A stretch of DNA of 64,000 nucleotides from Ensifer adhaerens. Lineage in GTDB: Bacteria; Pseudomonadota; Alphaproteobacteria; Rhizobiales; Rhizobiaceae. The DNA is taken from assembly GCF_002007205.1 (NCBI RefSeq), contig NZ_LAZS01000007.1, positions 1 to 64,000 of the forward strand, read 5' to 3'. The notes below the pieces were generated by a model. That model did no database searches and was not told where the DNA came from. It saw only the letters and a list, made by a program, of their open reading frames with translations. This document shows, piece by piece, positions 1 through 9,181 of the stretch; within the stretch, counting starts at the first letter, position 1; each line of letters begins with the position of its first letter. Made by a program: the position numbers and the translations under genes.

Positions 1-76
1 TTTCACAGCTCCGACATAAATCTAACAACCAGTTGAAATTAAACGATAATATCTATCAACAGTCGGGAGCGTCGTA

Positions 77-100
77 TTTCGCCCGCTTAGACGGGCGAAA
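77..100 (-). terminator. Hairpin downstream of mmsB
   Basis: A perfect 9-bp inverted repeat (TTTCGCCCG / CGGGCGAAA) with a 6-nt loop lies 20 bp beyond the mmsB stop codon. It could end the minus-strand valine operon. There is no T-run after the stem on the minus strand, so it may instead be a processing or stability hairpin. The first 76 bases of the window are AT-rich and hold nothing else I can name. Confidence 0.35.
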
Positions 101-119
101 ATCCATCGTCGAAGGCGGG

Positions 120-1016
120 TCAGCCTGCCTTTGCTTCATCGTTGCCGCGCAGCAGCCGGATCAGGGCGGAAAAGTCCTCGCCACCATGTCCTAGTTTCTC
201 GAACATCGAATAAAGCTGGGCTGCCTGAGCGCCCATCGGCGTCGACGCGCCGGCGGCACTTGCGGCCTGCTGTGACAGCTTCAGATCCTTCAGCATCAGG
301 CTGGCTGCAAAACCCGGCTTGTAGTCGTTGTTGGCCGGCGACGTAGCGACCGGTCCCGGCACCGGGCAATAGCTCGTCAGCGACCAGCACTGGCCGGACG
401 ACGTCGAAGCCACGTCGAACAGCGCCTGGTGCGACAGGCCGAGCCGTTCCGCCAGCACAAAGGCCTCGCAAACGCCGGCCATGGAAATGCCGAGGATCAT
501 GTTGTTGCAGATCTTTGCCGCCTGCCCCGCGCCGGTTCCACCGCAATGGACGATCTTCTTGCCCATGGCATCGAGCAGGGGTTTGCCGCGCGAAAAGGCC
601 TCGTCGCTACCGCCGACCATGAAGGTCAGCGTTCCGGCCGCAGCCCCTCCGGTCCCGCCGGAAACCGGCGCATCGAGCGAGGGGCAGCCGATCTTTTCGG
701 CGAGCGCATGCGCCTTGCGGGCGCTGTCGACGTCGATCGTCGAACTGTCGATCAAAAGCGTGCCCGGATCGACGAAACCGAGAAGCTCGTCCCAGACATA
801 GAGGACATGGGCGCCGGCCGGCAGCATGGTGATCACGCATTCGGCGCCACGCACCGCGTGCGCAATCGAGCCGGCGACGGAAACGCCGGTCCTTGCTGCG
901 GCATTGCGCGAGGCTTCAGACAGGTCGAAGCCGGTGACAGCATGTCCCGCCTTCACCAGATTGGCGGCCATCGGCCCGCCCATGTTGCCGAGCCCGATAA
1001 AGGCGATCTTCGTCAT
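120..1016 (-). CDS. mmsB: 3-hydroxyisobutyrate dehydrogenase
   Basis: Predicted 298-residue NAD-dependent enzyme that oxidises 3-hydroxyisobutyrate to methylmalonate semialdehyde in valine breakdown, in the cytoplasm. The N-terminal Rossmann motif GLGNMG is at residues 8-13, the substrate-binding DAPVSGG at 115-121, and the expected catalytic lysine is K168 in GAGQAAKICNN. The length fits the beta-hydroxyacid dehydrogenase family. The start is the ATG preceded by an AGGAGG-type site in the next 10 bases; the frame stays open upstream, but that part is Arg/Cys-rich and unlike the family. It is the last gene of a minus-strand set with the hydrolase and dehydrogenase that supply its substrate. 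The mmsA partner is not in the window. Confidence 0.93.
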   Translation of the reverse strand: MTKIAFIGLGNMGGPMAANLVKAGHAVTGFDLSEASRNAAARTGVSVAGSIAHAVRGAECVITMLPAGAHVLYVWDELLGFVDPGTLLIDSSTIDVDSARKAHALAEKIGCPSLDAPVSGGTGGAAAGTLTFMVGGSDEAFSRGKPLLDAMGKKIVHCGGTGAGQAAKICNNMILGISMAGVCEAFVLAERLGLSHQALFDVASTSSGQCWSLTSYCPVPGPVATSPANNDYKPGFAASLMLKDLKLSQQAASAAGASTPMGAQAAQLYSMFEKLGHGGEDFSALIRLLRGNDEAKAG

Positions 1017-1072
1017 GTCATTCCTCCTCGCATTGAAACTCGGCCAGGCCGAAAGGCGCCCATCCTCCGGCG

Positions 1073-2131
1073 CTAGAACAGTGGCGGGTGATCCTTGTTC
1101 GCAAACCGCGCGAGCATCCCGGGCGTGACGTCGGCCAAGCCCACCGACCATTTCGGGTTGCGGTCCTTGTCGATGACAGCGGCACGCACGCCCTCGTAGA
1201 AGTCGGGATTTCCGAGCATTCCGAGCGTCGCGGAATATTCCCGTTCGAGGCATTCGTTCAGCGATGCGCTTTGGCGGCCGGCGCGCAGGAGATCGAGCGT
1301 CAGCTTCATGCTGAGCGCGGAACGGGAGTTCAAGAGCGCCAGCGTTTCCTTGGCGAAATCGGAACCGTCAGCCGTAAGCGCCGACAGGATCTCTTCAACC
1401 GTATCGAAGGCAAAGCAGCGCTCGATCAGACCGAGGTGGCCGTGTAGCGGCGTTATCGGTGCATTCGACGAAAACTTTGCAATCACCGCACCAACATCGG
1501 CCGCGCCTGCCGTGGACGGCAAATTCGCGAGGTCGCTGGTAAGCGCTTCCAGCCTGTCCGAGGCGACAAAACTGTCGGCAAGCCGGGCATGGATCGCGTC
1601 TGCAGCAACGATATCCCGGCCGGTCAGCCCCAGATAGGTGCCGAACTCGCCGGGAGCCTTCGGCAAAAGCCAGCTGGCGCCGACATCCGGGAAATAGCCG
1701 ATGCCGGTTTCCGGCATTGCAAGCCGGGTGCGCTCAGTGACGAGACGGTGGCTGCCATGGGCCGAAATCCCGACGCCGCCGCCCATGACGATGCCGTCCA
1801 TAATGGCGACATAGGGTTTGCGGTAGCTGGAGATGCGGCTGTTGACGACGAATTCCTCGCGCCAGAACTGGGCGCCCTCCTCCGGGCGTTCGCGACCGCT
1901 CTCATAGATCATGCGGATATCACCACCGGCGCAAAGCCCGCGCTCGCCCTCGCCGGTGACAAGAACAGCGGCCACCGCCGGGTCGTTTTCGAACGCGGTC
2001 AGCGCTTCAGCGATCAACCGGATCATCGGCACGTTGAGGCTGTTGAGCGCGCGCGTCCGGTTGAGCCGGATGCGGCCAAGCGCACCCTGGCGCTCGACGA
2101 TGACTTCCGGCGCTGGCGTCTGCATTTCCAT
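1073..2131 (-). CDS. 3-hydroxyisobutyryl-CoA hydrolase (crotonase fold)
   Basis: 352-residue crotonase-superfamily protein. It has the oxyanion-hole region CAGGDIRMIY (residues 67-76) and the block MPETGIGYFPDVG (139-151, with E141) that is characteristic of 3-hydroxyisobutyryl-CoA hydrolases rather than plain enoyl-CoA hydratases. It should cleave 3-hydroxyisobutyryl-CoA to free 3-hydroxyisobutyrate and CoA, feeding the neighbouring MmsB. The start ATG has an AGGAAAG site about 9 bases upstream; a second ATG lies two codons inside. The gap to mmsB is 56 bp and to the upstream dehydrogenase 23 bp, so the three are probably one operon. An enoyl-CoA hydratase role cannot be fully excluded. Confidence 0.9.
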   Translation of the reverse strand: MEMQTPAPEVIVERQGALGRIRLNRTRALNSLNVPMIRLIAEALTAFENDPAVAAVLVTGEGERGLCAGGDIRMIYESGRERPEEGAQFWREEFVVNSRISSYRKPYVAIMDGIVMGGGVGISAHGSHRLVTERTRLAMPETGIGYFPDVGASWLLPKAPGEFGTYLGLTGRDIVAADAIHARLADSFVASDRLEALTSDLANLPSTAGAADVGAVIAKFSSNAPITPLHGHLGLIERCFAFDTVEEILSALTADGSDFAKETLALLNSRSALSMKLTLDLLRAGRQSASLNECLEREYSATLGMLGNPDFYEGVRAAVIDKDRNPKWSVGLADVTPGMLARFANKDHPPLF

Positions 2132-2154
2132 GAGGGGTCTTTCCTGTTTCTGGC

Positions 2155-3297
2155 CTATTTCCGACCGATAAGCGAACGCGCAACGATGAGGCGCATGATC
2201 TCGTTCGTGCCTTCCAGGATCTGGTGCACCCGGAGGTCTCTGACAATCTTCTCGACGCCATAATCTGCGAGATAGCCATAGCCGCCATGAAGCTGCAGCG
2301 CGTCGTTGGCAACAGCAAAGCAACGATCGGTGACGAAGCGCTTGGCCATGGCGCAGAGCTTCGTCGCTTCCGGGTCGCCCGCATCGAGCGCCGAGGCGGC
2401 ACGCCAGAGGAAAGTGCGGGCGATTTCGAGATCGGTCGCCATATCGGCCAGCCGGAACTGCAGCGCCTGGAATTCGCCGATCGCCTTGCCGAAGGCGCGC
2501 CGCTCCTGAACGTAGGCTAGCGCCTTTTCGAAGGCCGATTGAGCGCCGCCGAGTGACGCAGCGGCGATGTTCAAGCGACCGCCATCGAGCCCACCCATGG
2601 CAATCTTGAAGCCGTCGCCGTCAGCGCCCAGGCGGTTTTCCGCGGGTACGCGCACGCCGTCGAGCATGACAGCGCGGGTCGGCTGCACGTGCCAGCCCAT
2701 CTTCTTCTCATTGGCGCCGAAGGTCAGGCCCGGCGCATCTTTCTCGACGATGAAGGTCGAAATACCCTTGGGGCCATCTTCGCCGGTGCGCGCCATGATC
2801 ACATAAAGGCCGGATTCACCGGCGCCGGAGATGAACTGCTTCTGGCCGGTCAACACGTAGCTGTCGCCGTCCTTGACCGCCTTGGTCTTCAGGGCCGCCG
2901 CGTCCGAACCGGAGCCTGGCTCGGTGAGGCAGTAACTCGCAAGCACGTCCATGGTTAAAAGCTTGGGCAGCAGCCGCTGCCGCTGCTCGTCCGTGCCGTA
3001 ACGATCGATCATGCCGGCGCACATGTTGTGGATCGACATGAAGGAGGCGACAGCCGGGCAGCCGGTCGCCAGCGCCTCGATGATGATCGCCGCGTCAAGC
3101 CGCGTCAGACCCGTGCCGCCGACATCGTCACGGACATAGATGCCGGCCATGCCGAGCGCTGCGGCACCGCGCAGCGTGTCGACGGGAAAGTGCTTCTGCT
3201 GATCCCAGTCGATCGCGTGAGGGGCGATCTCGTCGCGGGCGAAATCGAGCGCCATCTGACGAATGGCCTCCTGCTCCTCCGACAGGCGAAAATCCAT
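2155..3297 (-). CDS. Acyl-CoA dehydrogenase, isobutyryl-CoA type
   Basis: 380-residue FAD-dependent acyl-CoA dehydrogenase. It carries the family signature CLTEPGSGSD and a C-terminal LEGTNEIMRL, whose glutamate (about E362) is the likely catalytic base, and it ends in a typical SLIGRK tail. Context with the hydroxyisobutyryl-CoA hydrolase and mmsB points to oxidation of isobutyryl-CoA to methacrylyl-CoA. The start was placed at the second ATG, which sits 8 bases after GGAGG; the ATG two codons upstream would leave only 2 bases. It is the first gene of the valine operon, and its promoter must lie in the 190-bp gap before the regulator's stop codon. Substrate preference within the family is inferred from neighbours. 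Confidence 0.88.
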   Translation of the reverse strand: MDFRLSEEQEAIRQMALDFARDEIAPHAIDWDQQKHFPVDTLRGAAALGMAGIYVRDDVGGTGLTRLDAAIIIEALATGCPAVASFMSIHNMCAGMIDRYGTDEQRQRLLPKLLTMDVLASYCLTEPGSGSDAAALKTKAVKDGDSYVLTGQKQFISGAGESGLYVIMARTGEDGPKGISTFIVEKDAPGLTFGANEKKMGWHVQPTRAVMLDGVRVPAENRLGADGDGFKIAMGGLDGGRLNIAAASLGGAQSAFEKALAYVQERRAFGKAIGEFQALQFRLADMATDLEIARTFLWRAASALDAGDPEATKLCAMAKRFVTDRCFAVANDALQLHGGYGYLADYGVEKIVRDLRVHQILEGTNEIMRLIVARSLIGRK

Positions 3298-3490
3298 ATG
3301 CATGTCCTCCCTGACCGCATACCGGTTGCAGGTTCCTTCAAACCCTCAACCGCTCAAAGTGCTGCAGCGACCTTTGCGCGTCTCATGAGGCGCGCCGCGC
3401 TGTCGGCGATGAAGGCCTAGTTACATCAAACTTCGCACAGGCCCAGATGCAACTTCTCACAGGCCCTGTTCAAAAACGAACAGATCTCCA

Positions 3491-4909
3491 TCAGCTCTCG
3501 CTTAGACGATACGGCAGAGCGCCGCGTAAGTCATGGTCCACGATCAGGCGACGTTTCAAAGGCGGAACGGCGCGGCTCGCGCACTTCGTCCGCTCGCAGA
3601 TGCGGCAGGAAATGCCGATCGGGTCGAAGGCGGCACGGTTTCCGAGATCCATGTCGTCGGCGTAGACGAAGGCATCGGCATAGGAGACCTCGCAGCCGAG
3701 CGCCAGGGCGTAACGCGGTTGTGCTGCGCGGAAGCCGCCGCCACCCTTGGTGATCTGTGTGGCGAGACAGAGGTAGCGCACGCCATCGGGCGTCTCGGCC
3801 AGTTGCCGAATGATCCTTCCCGGCGTCTCGAAGGCCTGATGCACGTTCCAGAGCGGACAGGCGGCACCGAAGCGCGCGAATTGCAGTTTCGCCGCGCTGT
3901 GGCGCTTGGTGATGTTGCCGGCGCGATCGATGCGGGCGAAGAAGATCGGAATGCCCTTTTGCCCGGGCCGCTGAAGGGTCGAGAGGCGGTGACAGACCTG
4001 CTCCAGCGAGGCGCCGAAGCGGGCGGCAAGCAGTTCGATATCGTGCCTGAGATCGCGGGCGGCCTTCGAAAACGTCTGGTAGGACAGGATCAGCGCGCCG
4101 GCAAAATAGTTCTGCAGGCCGATGCGACAGATCTCATAGGCTTCTTCCGTGCGGAAGCCGGCGCTGCCGGCCACCCGGTCGATCTCTTCGCGGGCATGGA
4201 GCTGGGCGATCTGCAGGGCGATCTGGAAGTCGCGCGTCGCGGCCGGCGCGTAAGGGTTGAGCGTCAGGATCCGGGCGCGCGGGTCGAAGCGGCGGATCGC
4301 CTCGTCGCCGGCAGCGCCGCGCACCACCCGCACCCCGTGGCGCTGCTCCAGATAGCTTGCGAGTGCGGCATGATTGTCGCCCTCGCCGAGCCCGAGTTCG
4401 CTTGCCAAGCGCTCCGCAAGGATATCGATCTCATGAATGTAGTTGTCGACGAAATGGAAGAAATCGCGGACCTCCTCGTAAGGGGTCGTCTCGACGAAGG
4501 GCCCACCGCGGCCGATCGTGTCGTCGATGCTCGCAAGCTGCTCGCTGTTGCGGCGATAGGCCTGGTGGCACGTGATCAGCGCATGCGCGAGGCCCGGCGC
4601 GTTCTGGGCCACGAGCTTCAGCTCCTGCAGGCTCGCCGAATAGGTCTCGAACAGGGGATCGCTCAGCGCCTCCGACAGCGCCGAAAGCAGGCGATCGCCT
4701 TCACCGGTCGAAAGCTCGGCGATGTCGATCTGGAATTTTTCGGCGAGCGCCAGAAGCACCGCCGCCGAAACAGGCCGCTGGTTGTTCTCGATCTGGTTGA
4801 GATAGCTGGTGGAAATGCCGATGCGCTCGGCGAACTGGCCTTGCGTCGCCTTGTTCGCCTCCCGCAATTCCCTGACCTTGCGGCCGATATAGAGCTTGCC
4901 GATCGCCAT
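3491..4909 (-). CDS. ScfR/RamB-type short-chain acyl regulator (XRE-HTH)
   Basis: 472-residue transcription factor. An XRE-type helix-turn-helix spans roughly residues 8-63 (REANKATQGQFAERIG...STSYLNQIENN), followed by an IrrE/ImmA-like middle region and a C-terminal ScfR domain ending in CRICERTKC (C435, C438, C443). That layout is typical of regulators of propionate, glyoxylate or methylcitrate genes that sense short-chain acyl-CoA. It is divergent from pccB, 159 bp apart, and upstream of the valine operon, so it probably controls both. There is no clear Shine-Dalgarno before the ATG; the leader is instead filled by a TTGCAAAGTTGCAAA repeat that resembles a RamB/ScfR site, suggesting autoregulation. 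Confidence 0.88.
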   Translation of the reverse strand: MAIGKLYIGRKVRELREANKATQGQFAERIGISTSYLNQIENNQRPVSAAVLLALAEKFQIDIAELSTGEGDRLLSALSEALSDPLFETYSASLQELKLVAQNAPGLAHALITCHQAYRRNSEQLASIDDTIGRGGPFVETTPYEEVRDFFHFVDNYIHEIDILAERLASELGLGEGDNHAALASYLEQRHGVRVVRGAAGDEAIRRFDPRARILTLNPYAPAATRDFQIALQIAQLHAREEIDRVAGSAGFRTEEAYEICRIGLQNYFAGALILSYQTFSKAARDLRHDIELLAARFGASLEQVCHRLSTLQRPGQKGIPIFFARIDRAGNITKRHSAAKLQFARFGAACPLWNVHQAFETPGRIIRQLAETPDGVRYLCLATQITKGGGGFRAAQPRYALALGCEVSYADAFVYADDMDLGNRAAFDPIGISCRICERTKCASRAVPPLKRRLIVDHDLRGALPYRLSES

Positions 4910-4910
4910 G

Positions 4911-4962
4911 TTTGCAACTTTGCAATTTACGTTTCACAAATTTCTCTATTTCACATTTGCAC
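4911..4962. promoter_or_regulatory. Candidate ScfR/RamB operators
   Basis: Directly upstream of the regulator's ATG the plus strand reads TTTGCAACTTTGCAATT (4911-4927), a tandem of TTTGCAA-like units, and TTTGC recurs at 4956-4960. RamB/ScfR proteins are known to bind TTTGCAA-type repeats near propionate and glyoxylate genes. Placement in the divergent gap with pccB suggests coupled control and self-repression. Binding is inferred from resemblance only. Confidence 0.45.
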
Positions 4963-5068
4963 ATGAAGGGACGTTTTTCCATCCGGTCTTCGACGCTATT
5001 GCGAAGCTCGAAGCGCCTCTGCACAATCGTTCACAAAGACGGGCACTTAGAAAATCCGGGAGAGCACC

Positions 5069-6601
5069 ATGCGCGCCATACTAGAACAGGTCGAGGCCCG
5101 CCGGGCGGAAGCAAGGGCCGGCGGCGGCCAGCGGCGCATCGACGCCCAGCACGGCAAGGGCAAGCTGACGGCGCGCGAACGCATCGAAGTGCTGCTCGAT
5201 GACGGCTCCTTCGAAGAATACGACATGTATGTCACGCACCGCTGCGTCGATTTCGGCATGGAGAGCCAGAAGGTCGCCGGCGACGGCGTCGTGACTGGCT
5301 GGGGCACGATCAACGGCCGCCAGGTCTATGTCTTTTCCCAGGACTTCACGGTGCTCGGCGGTTCGCTGTCGGAAACCCATGCCCAGAAGATCTGCAAGAT
5401 CATGGATATGGCCGTGCGCAACGGCGCCCCGGTCATCGGCCTCAACGACAGTGGCGGTGCCCGCATCCAGGAAGGCGTTGCCTCGCTTGCCGGCTATGCC
5501 GAGGTCTTCCGCCGCAATGCCGAGGCGTCCGGCGTCATCCCGCAGATCTCCGTCATCATGGGCCCCTGCGCCGGCGGCGCCGTCTATTCGCCCGCCATGA
5601 CCGACTTCATCTTCATGGTCCGTGATAGCTCCTACATGTTCGTGACCGGCCCCGACGTCGTGAAGACCGTAACCAACGAGATCGTCACGGCGGAAGAACT
5701 CGGCGGCGCGCGCACCCACACCTCGAAGTCCTCGGTCGCCGACGGCGCCTACGAAAACGACATCGAAGCGCTGGAGGCGACCCGGCTGCTCTTCGATTTC
5801 CTGCCGCTCAACAACCGCGAGAAACCGCCGGTCCGCCCCTTCCACGACGATCCGTCGCGGCTCGAAATGCGGCTCGACAGCCTGATCCCCGACAGCGCCA
5901 CCAAGCCCTACGATATGAAGGAATTGATCCTGGCGCTTGCCGACGAAGGTGATTTTTTCGAACTGCAGCAGAGCTTTGCCCGCAACATCATCACCGGCTT
6001 CATTCGCATGGAGGGCCAGACGGTCGGCGTCGTCGCCAACCAGCCGATGGTGCTCGCCGGCTGCCTCGACATCGACAGCTCGCGCAAGGCCGCGCGTTTC
6101 GTGCGCTTCTGCGATGCCTTCTCGATCCCGATCCTGACGCTGGTCGACGTTCCCGGTTTCCTGCCCGGCACCGCCCAGGAATATGGTGGTGTCATCAAGC
6201 ACGGCGCCAAGCTGCTCTTTGCCTATAGCCAGGCGACCGTGCCGATGGTGACGCTGATTACCCGCAAGGCCTATGGCGGCGCCTATGACGTCATGGCCTC
6301 GAAACATATCGGCGCCGACGTCAACTATGCCTGGCCGACCGCCGAGATCGCCGTGATGGGCGCCAAGGGGGCGACCGAGATCCTCTACCGCTCGGAGCTC
6401 GGCGATGCCGAGAAGATCGCCGCACGTACGAAAGAATACGAGGAGCGTTTCGCCAATCCGTTCGTGGCGGCCGAGCGCGGCTTCATCGACGAGGTGATCA
6501 TGCCGCATTCGTCGCGTCGCCGCATCGCCCGCGCCTTCGCGTCGCTGCGCAACAAGCAGGTCGATGTCCGCTGGCGCAAGCACGACACGATCCCGCTCTG
6601 A
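5069..6601 (+). CDS. pccB: Propionyl-CoA carboxylase beta chain
   Basis: 510-residue carboxyltransferase subunit that moves the carboxyl group from biotin to propionyl-CoA, forming methylmalonyl-CoA. Both carboxyltransferase halves are present: an N-terminal half with [15 protein letters not shown] and [12 protein letters not shown], and a C-terminal half with [15 protein letters not shown] and [10 protein letters not shown]. The length equals that of typical PccB. GGGAGAG stands 6 bases before the ATG. It heads the plus-strand unit pccB, small membrane gene, pccA, mutase. The stop codon overlaps the ATG at 6601 (TGATG), although the next gene probably starts 12 bases further on. Confidence 0.96.
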   Translation: MRAILEQVEARRAEARAGGGQRRIDAQHGKGKLTARERIEVLLDDGSFEEYDMYVTHRCVDFGMESQKVAGDGVVTGWGTINGRQVYVFSQDFTVLGGSLSETHAQKICKIMDMAVRNGAPVIGLNDSGGARIQEGVASLAGYAEVFRRNAEASGVIPQISVIMGPCAGGAVYSPAMTDFIFMVRDSSYMFVTGPDVVKTVTNEIVTAEELGGARTHTSKSSVADGAYENDIEALEATRLLFDFLPLNNREKPPVRPFHDDPSRLEMRLDSLIPDSATKPYDMKELILALADEGDFFELQQSFARNIITGFIRMEGQTVGVVANQPMVLAGCLDIDSSRKAARFVRFCDAFSIPILTLVDVPGFLPGTAQEYGGVIKHGAKLLFAYSQATVPMVTLITRKAYGGAYDVMASKHIGADVNYAWPTAEIAVMGAKGATEILYRSELGDAEKIAARTKEYEERFANPFVAAERGFIDEVIMPHSSRRRIARAFASLRNKQVDVRWRKHDTIPL

Positions 6602-6612
6602 TGGAGGCGACG

Positions 6613-6903
6613 ATGGAACGGGAGCCGGAGCGCGTGATGACACCGGAAGAGGCCCGACGCGACCACTGGCAGATGCTGCGCTACATGACGGTCAACGCGC
6701 TGATCGGCGTTGCGATCGGCGCCATAACGGCCGGGGTGCTGATCTGGCTCAATATCGGCGCGGTCGGCACCCATATCGCCCGCTCGACGAGCCCGGTGCT
6801 CGCCACGCTCATGGTCGTCGTGCCTTTCGCGCTGCTTTTCGGCGGTGCGGCTGCGGCATCGTCGATCGCGCTTCTGCCCTATCGCCGCAAGTTCAAACGC
6901 TGA
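6613..6903 (+). CDS. Small two-span membrane protein between pccB and pccA
   Basis: 96-residue protein of unknown function. A charged N-terminus (about 20 residues) is followed by two predicted membrane spans, LIGVAIGAITAGVLIWLNI and VLATLMVVVPFALLFGGAAA, and a basic tail ending RRKFKR. GGAGG lies 5 bases before the chosen ATG; an alternative ATG at 6601 overlaps the pccB stop. It is embedded between the two carboxylase subunit genes, 22 bp before pccA, so it is co-transcribed and probably expressed with them. No catalytic motif is visible. It could be a scaffold, a membrane anchor or an unrelated passenger. Confidence 0.75.
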   Translation: MEREPERVMTPEEARRDHWQMLRYMTVNALIGVAIGAITAGVLIWLNIGAVGTHIARSTSPVLATLMVVVPFALLFGGAAAASSIALLPYRRKFKR

Positions 6904-6925
6904 CGCCAGGTGAGAAAGAAACGAG

Positions 6926-8929
6926 ATGTTCAAGAAAATCCTCATCGCCAACCGTGGTGAAATCGCCTGCCGTGTCATCAAGACCGCGAAGAAGCTCGGC
7001 ATCGCGACGGTTGCGGTCTATTCCGACGCCGACCGCGAGGCCATGCATGTGCGCATGGCGGATGAGGCCGTGCATATCGGCCCTTCGCCGTCGGCCCAGT
7101 CCTATATCGTCATCGACAAGATCATCGACGCGATCCGCAAGACCGGCGCCGATGCGGTTCATCCGGGCTACGGTTTCCTTTCGGAAAACGCCGCCTTTGC
7201 CGAGGCGTTGGAGAAGGAAGGCGTCGCCTTCATCGGCCCGCCTGTCGGAGCCATCCGGGCAATGGGCGACAAGATCACCTCCAAGAAGCTCGCCGCCGAG
7301 GCCGGCGTTTCCACGGTTCCGGGCCATATGGGCCTGATCGAGGATGCCGACGAAGCCGTCCGGATCGCAGCATCGATCGGCTATCCCGTGATGATCAAGG
7401 CATCGGCCGGGGGCGGCGGCAAGGGCATGCGCATCGCCTGGAACGACCAGGAGGCGCGCGAAGGCTTCCAGTCCTCGAAGAACGAGGCAAAGAACGCTTT
7501 CGGCGACGACCGCATCTTCATCGAGAAGTTCGTGACCGAGCCGCGCCATATCGAGATCCAGGTGCTTGGCGACAAACACGGCAACACGCTTTACCTGGGC
7601 GAACGCGAATGCTCGATCCAGCGCCGCAACCAGAAGGTCATCGAGGAAGCCCCCTCGCCCTTCCTTGATGCCGAGACCCGCAAGGCGATGGGCGAACAGG
7701 CGGTCGCGCTCGCCAGGGCCGTCGGCTACCATTCGGCCGGCACAGTCGAGTTCATCGTCGACGGCAAGCGCAACTTCTATTTCCTCGAGATGAACACCCG
7801 CCTGCAGGTGGAGCATCCGGTCACCGAGCTCATCACCGGGCTCGATCTCGTCGAGCAGATGATCCGGGTTGCTAGCGGCGAAAAGCTCGCCTTCGGCCAG
7901 GGCGACGTGAAGCTCAACGGCTGGGCGATCGAAAGCCGGCTCTATGCCGAAGACCCCTATCGCAATTTCCTGCCGTCGATCGGTCGGCTTACGCGCTATC
8001 GTCCGCCGATCGAAGGCACAGGCGACAACGGCACGGTGACGCGCAACGACACCGGCGTCTTCGAGGGCGGCGAGATCTCGATGTTCTACGACCCGATGAT
8101 CGCCAAGCTCTGCACCTGGGCACCGGACCGGCAGGCGGCAGTCGAAGCCATGGCCGATGCGCTCGACCGGTTCGAGGTGGAAGGTATAGGTCACAACCTG
8201 CCGTTCCTCGCAGCCGTCATGCAGCAGCAGCGCTTCCGCGACGGCCGGCTGACCACCGCCTATATCGCCGAGGAGTTCGCCGACGGCTTCCACGGTGTTG
8301 CGGCCGACGAGCAGTCGCTTCGCAAGCTCGCCGCCATTGCGGTTTCGGTCAATCAGGCGCTGCAGGAGCGTGCCAGCCAGATTTCCGGCACGATCGGCAA
8401 TCACCGCCGCATCGTCGGCCATGATTGGGTGGTCAGCCTTAGCGACCACGACATTGCCGTGACCGCAGGTGCTTCCGCCGACGGTTCCTATGTGCGCTTT
8501 GCCGACGGCTCTTCGCTGACGATCGCCGGCGACTGGGCGCCCGGTCGCACGCTTGCCACCTTCAACATCGACAATGAACCCTTGAGTATCAAGGTCGATC
8601 TGGTCGGCACCGCCATCCGGCTCCGCTGGCGCGGCATCGACGTCATCACGCGTGTCAGGAACCCGCGCGTTGCGGAACTGGCACGGCTGATGCCGAAGAA
8701 GCTGCCACCGGACATGTCGCGCATGCTGCTCTGCCCGATGCCGGGTGTCATCACCTCGGTCACGGTCAAGGCCGGCGACACGGTCGAGGCCGGTCAGGCG
8801 CTCGCCGTCGTCGAAGCGATGAAGATGGAAAACATCCTGCGCGCCGAGAAGAAGGCCGTGGTCAAGCGCGTGGCGGTCTCAGCCGGCGCCAGCCTTGCCG
8901 TCGACGAACTGATCATGGAATTCGAGTGA
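6926..8929 (+). CDS. pccA: Propionyl-CoA carboxylase alpha chain (biotin carboxylase + BCCP)
   Basis: 667-residue subunit that carboxylates biotin with ATP and bicarbonate. An N-terminal biotin carboxylase domain (about 1-450) shows NRGEIACRVI, the glycine-rich ATP-grasp loop KASAGGGGKGMRI and the FLEMNTRLQVEHPVTE block. A linker (BT region) follows, and a C-terminal biotinyl domain carries EAMKMEN with the biotinylated lysine at K633. This is the normal PccA length. It pairs with pccB to make methylmalonyl-CoA for the mutase downstream; an epimerase is needed between them and is not seen in the window. GAGAAAGAAACGAG precedes the ATG. Confidence 0.96.
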   Translation: MFKKILIANRGEIACRVIKTAKKLGIATVAVYSDADREAMHVRMADEAVHIGPSPSAQSYIVIDKIIDAIRKTGADAVHPGYGFLSENAAFAEALEKEGVAFIGPPVGAIRAMGDKITSKKLAAEAGVSTVPGHMGLIEDADEAVRIAASIGYPVMIKASAGGGGKGMRIAWNDQEAREGFQSSKNEAKNAFGDDRIFIEKFVTEPRHIEIQVLGDKHGNTLYLGERECSIQRRNQKVIEEAPSPFLDAETRKAMGEQAVALARAVGYHSAGTVEFIVDGKRNFYFLEMNTRLQVEHPVTELITGLDLVEQMIRVASGEKLAFGQGDVKLNGWAIESRLYAEDPYRNFLPSIGRLTRYRPPIEGTGDNGTVTRNDTGVFEGGEISMFYDPMIAKLCTWAPDRQAAVEAMADALDRFEVEGIGHNLPFLAAVMQQQRFRDGRLTTAYIAEEFADGFHGVAADEQSLRKLAAIAVSVNQALQERASQISGTIGNHRRIVGHDWVVSLSDHDIAVTAGASADGSYVRFADGSSLTIAGDWAPGRTLATFNIDNEPLSIKVDLVGTAIRLRWRGIDVITRVRNPRVAELARLMPKKLPPDMSRMLLCPMPGVITSVTVKAGDTVEAGQALAVVEAMKMENILRAEKKAVVKRVAVSAGASLAVDELIMEFE

Positions 8930-8948
8930 TGGAAGCGCTCCGGGTGAT

Positions 8949-9135
8949 ACCCCCCTCTGCCCTGCCGGGCATCTCCCCCACAAGGGGGGAGATCGACCTG
9001 TGGCACGGTTTTGCCTCACAGCGCCATCGCCGCTGGAGGTACTTGGACACGCATCGGATTGCCGATGGAATGGGACATAGCGGATCGTCGATCTCCCCCC
9101 TTGTGGGGGAGATGTCCGGCAGGACAGAGGGGGGT
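8949..9135. repeat. Inverted pair of RIME-like intergenic palindromes
   Basis: Two 48-bp copies (8949-8996 and 9088-9135) are reverse complements with only two mismatches, separated by 91 bp. Each copy also contains its own hairpin (ATCTCCCCC...GGGGGAGAT) and a CCTGCCGGGC core. This composition matches the short intergenic mosaic elements (RIME type) known from Rhizobium, Sinorhizobium and Brucella. The element fills almost the whole gap between pccA and the mutase gene, and in RNA it could fold into one long stem or two short ones, possibly changing the expression ratio of the two genes. Confidence 0.75.
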
Positions 9136-9181
9136 GCCACCGCCCACCTTCCGAACACGCTTTGCGAATGGAGTAACGCCC

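Noticed and set aside
3533-4966. 477-codon plus-strand frame opposite the ScfR-type gene
   Set aside because: The minus strand has a well-formed HTH and the CRIC...C C-terminal motif; the plus frame has neither a ribosome site nor recognisable domains.
5081-6643. 520-codon minus-strand frame opposite pccB
   Set aside because: The PccB carboxyltransferase motifs are intact on the plus strand, and the antisense product looks like a composition artefact.
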